Below, piece by piece: positions 57,656 through 64,000 of a DNA stretch of 64,000 bases. Made by a program: the position numbers and the translations under genes. Source of the DNA: Hormiphora californensis (Eukaryota > Ctenophora > Tentaculata > Cydippida > Pleurobrachiidae); the NCBI GenBank assembly GCA_020137815.1, contig CM035355.1:4264520-4328519 (forward strand). Direction: 5' to 3'. The notes beneath the pieces were generated by a model. It worked only from the letters and a program-made list of their open reading frames with translations, made no database searches and had not been told where the DNA came from. Each line of letters starts with the position of its first letter. The first letter of the stretch is position 1.

Positions 57656-57838
57656 TTAGAAACCGAAGTTAGGACCGAAGTGTTCGTGAAAGACCCTGTT
57701 TTTCTGGTCCATCCTACCCAGTAATATCTGATTATCTCACCCTCTCACTTACATGGTGATATTTCCCGTGCTTCGTATCACAATGTTGTCATCATTCAGC
57801 AGCTCGTGTTGTTCAATATTCTCAATCTCATCTCGTAC
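57656..57838 (-). CDS. 3' end of an unrecognised gene (two exons)
   Basis: Exon 57753-57838 encodes VRDEIENIEQHELLNDDN, then IVIRSTGNIT, with an acceptor (tatgtggcag) and donor (gtaagt). Exon 57656-57713 follows with acceptor tgggtag, completes the split Met codon, continues MDQKNRVFHEHFGPNFGF and stops at TAA. Phase is consistent. The composition is protein-like and not repeat-derived, but I cannot assign a family. Upstream exons should lie between 57839 and the PEX5 stop at 58761; I could not identify them. Confidence 0.5.
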
Positions 57839-58760
57839 CTGCCACATAACAGCTATAGGGGTGTTTTAGGTTTTAGTTATATAAGGGTTAGGGGGGGGGG
57901 TAACAGGTTTCATGTATGATGGGGTGGGGTGACAGATGTAGGAACGATGAAGTCATGAAAAAGGGGGAGGGACTGAGGAGAGAGATTCTAAGCAGTTTTT
58001 GTTTCTGTACTGTGGTTTATTCATTATGTACTTGCAAGTTTAGTTTTGCAGTTCAAGTCAACTCTCAACTACTTCAACTACTTCTAATCGAATAGCTGCA
58101 AGAGGGAGTTGTAGCAATTCGCGATTGAAAATATCAAAATTTGAGATTTTAATATGCATAGCGGGTGCTATGTTGAAACGTCGCCGGAGGTTTATTCTTC
58201 ATATAATACAAGATGTTAAATTATATAGTGCCAAACGAAAGGTAAGGAAATAAAGGGAGGGGAGCGTGAACGGAAACAGAATTGAACAAGATTGTTGTAG
58301 GTAGTAGAGAATTTCTCGTCAGTCGGTAAAATGTCTCCGCCATATAAGTAGGTCTTTTGGGAGCGGGAAAAAGAGAAAATACCTTTTCCAATTCTGTTTC
58401 TGTCCACTCTCACTGGTGTGGGGTAAAAATACAGCGGTATAATGTTGAAATTTCAATCTTTTTGACAAAATTTTAGAACTATAAAACTCACCCAAACAAA
58501 ACTGAATAAAAATATCGAAATTCTGTTCTCTCAACTTGATTCTACAATATCTCTACCTAACTAACTCTGTTAATAAAGCACTGCCCGCAGTGTACAATTA
58601 TACTACAAAGTCATTATCTGGTAGTTCAACAATTGTACATCACTATATAACTGAATACAGTTACAAAAACAACGCGGCTAACAAAATAACCCCTCGCCTT
58701 GCGACCTTCACGCGCTGGCAAGGGAGGGGTAACTTCGTTACCAAAACAAAAACAACGCGG
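57839..58760. other. No certain exon; possible 5' part of the preceding gene
   Basis: AT-rich sequence with a G run at 57892-57899. A fragment related to the ttggttacgaag MITE family is at 58683-58745 (aggggtaacttcgttaccaa end). The words aaaacaacgcggcta flank that fragment on both sides, so it appears to sit between two copies of the PEX5 3' edge. Confidence 0.5.
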
Positions 58761-60504
<1,744 letters not shown>

Positions 60505-61003
60505 CTGAGGAGTGTGTGTTTTTATTACACAGTGACAAGATTGATTAGTTAGTTAATCAACTAATTAACTACATGATTAATTAATTAATTACATGATTGA
60601 TTAATTAATTAATTAATTACATGATTGATTAATTAATTATTGGATCCCACCTGGTACTGCGGCATTTCTATTCTGGAAGGAAAAAACGATAAACATGTTG
60701 AAACGTTGCAAAACGTGGAGTTAAAAAGTAATAACTTAAACACAAGATTACAGAAAAACCTTCACATCTCTCGAACACCACCATTTCCCTTATCATTATT
60801 TGTCTCCAGTCTCTTGTCATATATTTCAGCTCTATTCCCCCTTAGATCTATCACAATTGCAGCTCTCAATGGCACTGGTCTCCCAAAAAGTTACTCCTAT
60901 TCTCCCAATGTGTCTCTCATTGTGGTTCACCACTCTCTCTTTCTCTAAAGTATTCCTCACCACCAGTATGCTTCATCACCATATCACCATGGTGAGGCAA
61001 CAC

Positions 61004-62048
61004 TCAGTGCTTGGTGACAGCAACACCCATGGTGTCACACTGATCCATGATCAACATACACATCTGTTTCAGGGGCATGTGCTTTAGTCGGGGATCGTTG
61101 TCCACCTTAGTCTTCGCTATGTGATACACCTGCAACGAGAAAGAGAAAATGTTAGATTTTAGACGTTTGCAGATCTTTTTGATTTTGATATTATCCTGGA
61201 TTTTATTTGGTGAGTTTGTGAAGTAAGAACTAGAAAACTAGGGGGTAACCTTGGTAATGAAATTACCCCTCTGTTATTATTGCTATGCAATGAAAGGGGT
61301 GACTTCGTAACCAAGGGGTAACCATGGTGACAAATTCCAGGGTCCCTCACCATTTGTCACCATGACAACACCCTGGAAACCATCTCATTACCTGTTTCAT
61401 ATTGATAGTTCCGACCCACTCACTTCCCTTGTGTGTCCCTCCTTTGTTGATTCCCGCTGCCAGTTTAATGAAATGGGATGTGATCGGGTAGTACATATCC
61501 CACTTATACGATCTGAGAGGGGTGAAATGAAAGATGAGTAACAGCTGGAGTGGTCGACCCCGATATATTTTTAAGGAGGGTTAGAACAGAGGGGGAGTCC
61601 GCCGTCTGGGGGTCAAAAAGTTCAATAACATAAACATAACAAAAGTTAACAGGGAGAGATTACTATACAGGTTCACATGTTCACAGGTTCACAGGAATGG
61701 AAGTTACTATTACTACTACTACTACTAAGTACTACTACTAAGTACTACTCCCCTACTACTACAGATTGCCTTGGCTTGCCAACGGGGAAATAAAGTAGAC
61801 ATACATCTTACACCCTACCTGTCTTCATAGATATAGAGGTCAATAGCCATGGGGTATCCCTCTTTAAAATGCTTCGTTCTCTCATTAAACTCCTTGCAGA
61901 ACTTTGGGGCGTTGATACCCTTCGACCCCAGACTCGGACCAAGAGGTGGACTAGGGAAGGCCTGGCGTGTCGGAACATTCATCCGGAACTTGAGCGGTTT
62001 ACTAGGGTCCCTCGGCCAAAGTGTCTTACTGGTTGCAGCTTTTGACAT
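61004..62048 (-). CDS. MRPL11: Mitochondrial large ribosomal subunit protein uL11m
   Basis: Three minus-strand exons: 61819-62048, 61392-61512 and 61004-61129, in phase, 158 residues (192 in human). Key blocks are PPLGPSLGSKGINAPKFCKEFNERT (the L11 N-domain), SHFIKLAAGINKGG, VYHIAKTKVDND and a C-terminal MLIMDQCDTMGVAV. L11 binds the GTPase-associated centre of 16S-type mitoribosomal RNA. The C-terminal extension of vertebrate MRPL11 is missing. The start follows an apparent acceptor (ctttatag) by six bases, and the TIPIN stop is 152 bases upstream. Confidence 0.93.
61251..61314. mobile_element. 64-base micro-MITE, 9-base target duplication
   Basis: Ends ttggtaatgaaattacccct and aggggtgacttcgtaaccaa, with perfect ggggtaacc duplications at 61242-61250 and 61315-61323. 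It is in MRPL11 intron 2. Confidence 0.88.
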
Positions 62049-62199
62049 GATATGCTATAAAGTAGGAGGTTTGTAGGTTTGGAATTTAACAATTTCAACT
62101 TTTTCAGACAACTCAATTTAATTTCATTGAAATAAAGAAAAAGGTAAACAAATTAAGAGAGAGAAGGGATACAACAAGACTGGGGGGATTATTTAATTT

Positions 62200-63482
62200 C
62201 TACAGTTCTGACCCCACAACCATTGGTTCTGAAACCTCGTCTTTACACGGTGGGGACCCCTTCTTAAATCGTTTAGCTACCGGTGTATCTGGTGAAGTTG
62301 TGTCGTCGGGCTGGGAACTTAACGGAGTTGGAGAGATCGACAAGGATTGAAGGGGTGTCTCCGGTCGAGCGAGGGGAGAGATTTCTAAAACACTCGTCTG
62401 GGATTGTGTGCCTGGGGTTAAAAGGGTAGTTAGACACTGTCTACAGGTGAACTACTTGGCAAAAAATGACAGTGTATGGCATGCACTGCATGCGAAATTT
62501 GGTGGTTTTTTAAATGACAGATAGTAATGTCTAGAGAAGTCTGGGAACAGTTTATATGAAAACACTCTGCCATTTCATAAACTAAAAGTCTAGACTAATT
62601 AATATGAAGTACGCACCGGACTCCCTCTGTTTTCTCCTCTCCATTGCTCGTAACCTATTCAGTCTCATCCTCTCTATTTGTTCTGCGGTTAGGGCTGGCG
62701 GTGGTGGTGCCACCTCGTGCCGTGGTGGGGACTTGACAGGGGAGGGTGCTGGAGGTTGGGAAGTTGGGGCTGTTCCAAATAGACCAGAATCATTTGCCAC
62801 CTTTGGGGATGGAAATGAATTAGAAAACAGAATGTAATGAGAATATGTAATGAGAATATGAATCACAACACGTTTCATACATACATCTGGTTCAGGCCAA
62901 GCTTCATCATTATCATCATCATTATCACTATCCTTTCCAGTGATAACAGCCATTCTCCTATGCTCCTCATAAATCTCCATCTTCTTATTGTAACATTTCC
63001 TCCTGTTTTTCAGTCCCAGGTGCTCCACTTTCTCCAGCACATCTTTAAAGGTCATTTTAGGGTAGAGACGGTGAGCCCAGTGTTCGTACGCTCGACATAT
63101 TTTGGTAATATCATCAAGCTCGTGACCTTTACCACGCAGTTTCAGCGGTTTTATATGGCTCGGAATCGCAGATAGTCCCCGGTCGGAAAACAACTTTTCA
63201 AGATCGAGTTTTAGAAGCACACGCTTTGGTTTCTGCGTTACAACATCCTCGCCAGTGACCGTGTTAACGATTTTGATTGTTCGTTCTGGTGCTTCTTCTG
63301 CTTCATCATCTCTGTTTCCCGGAATTCCATAATCGTCACCAAACAACTCGTTCATCAACTGCAACGAAAAGAGGTTATTAAAAGTGAAACTTGATGCATT
63401 TTAACCGTTATCTTACCTCGCCATCGTCGAGAGGAGCGTCATTTTCGATGATATTCTGGAACTCTTGAGTCACGTCATCCAT
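62200..63482 (-). CDS. TIPIN: TIMELESS-interacting protein (replication fork protection)
   Basis: Four minus-strand exons: 63417-63482, 62885-63358, 62617-62800 and 62200-62411 (TAG), in phase, 311 residues (301 in human). The Swi3/Csm3 domain spans about residues 65-155: KPKRVLLKLDLEKLFSDRGL, LRGKGHELDDI, YEHWAHRLYPKMTFKDVLEK and VEHLGLKN. Acidic N-terminus; Pro-rich linker after residue 180; basic helix MRLNRLRAMERRKQR; and a C-terminal KRFKKGSPP. TIPIN with TIMELESS and claspin couples helicase and polymerase and supports checkpoint signalling at stalled forks. The start lies ten bases after tcttttag. Confidence 0.94.
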
Positions 63483-64000
63483 TATTCAACCACTAAAAGA
63501 CGGAAAGCTAAGCGTTTGTGATGTTACAAAAGCTTGATGATCCCTTGGCACCGGTCGCTGCAGTAGAATAATGTCCATTTTTTTTCAACTGTTCACCCCC
63601 CAAAGTCGTGCGCGGAATTGTTTTGCGCGTTTATCACATGTTAAAGGGATACTGACATATTCAAAAATTTTTGACTTTTTCAACGATCCTGGGTGTGGTA
63701 ACTGGTTGGGAGATAACAAGAATTATTGCATTATGTATTCATAATGCGGTGTTTCCCTGCCCTCCGTCGACAGGATCAGTATCACACTATCAGTATCACA
63801 ATATCAAGGCTTGGTCACAATGTGAGATGCATGCGTCCTGTATGTATGCAGTTACACAGCTGTTTTACTCTACCCTCACCCCTTCAGCAACAGTGTTGTG
63901 AGCGCCGCGCACAGCTTTGAAAATAAGCGTCCTGACATCATATTTCATCAAAACAGTTATTTTTTTATGAAGGACAGTTACTATGCTGCTACCGTGACAC
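63483..64000. other. TIPIN upstream region
   Basis: No exon recognised on either strand. It presumably contains the promoter for the minus-strand gene cluster. Confidence 0.5.

Overview
This is a eukaryotic, almost certainly invertebrate animal, nuclear window. Genes have GT-AG introns of roughly 50 to 1500 bases. The recognisable proteins are standard metazoan ones: COG5, TSEN2-like, RPS3A, RPS11, MUL1, BECN1, POLR2B, ERN1/IRE1, WBP4, PEX5, MRPL11, TIPIN, two secreted SOUL/HEBP proteins and a secreted VWC-repeat protein. I cannot name the species. Compact, tightly spaced same-strand genes, many starts lying just after an apparent 3' splice site, and very abundant short palindromic DNA transposons are the main taxonomic hints. 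They fit several early-branching or trans-splicing invertebrates, glass sponges among them, but that is inference.

Layout. 1-2.0 kb: AG microsatellite and a 1.5 kb foldback transposon with a 9-base target duplication. 2.9-4.8 kb (-): secreted protein with four VWC-like modules. 5.7-8.0 kb (-) and 11.8-18.6 kb (+): two divergently oriented, paralogous, signal-peptide-bearing SOUL-family genes. The plus copy is invaded by splice-junction tandem arrays and by a hAT-like element inserted in its last coding exon. 19.3-20.8 kb: large foldback element with G-run ends. 21.3-48.5 kb: ten same-strand genes in a row: RPS11, COG5, TSEN2-like, an unknown, RPS3A, MUL1, an unknown membrane protein, BECN1, POLR2B and ERN1. 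49.1-50.3 kb (-): WBP4-like gene. 50.4-57.6 kb: microsatellites, nested and tandem repeats, and about 1.4 kb of suspicious homopolymer-rich sequence that looks like bad consensus. 57.7-63.5 kb (-): the end of an unknown gene, the last exons of PEX5, then MRPL11 and TIPIN.

Functional themes are housekeeping: translation (RPS11, RPS3A, MRPL11), transcription and splicing (POLR2B, WBP4, TSEN2), membrane traffic and organelle quality control (COG5, MUL1, BECN1, ERN1, PEX5) and replication-fork protection (TIPIN). I see no evidence that they form one pathway.

The most unusual signals are structural. (1) Tandem repeats repeatedly start exactly on exon-intron junctions, copying a splice site plus the exon edge, in at least four unrelated genes. 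(2) Several miniature transposon families, including foldback elements capped by G-runs and C-runs, can be defined precisely by target-site duplications and in one case by an empty-site paralogue. (3) A dispersed repeat of about 130 bases lies 66-71 bases upstream of four different exons, always in the sense direction. (4) Three otherwise intact genes each need exactly one base skipped to keep frame.
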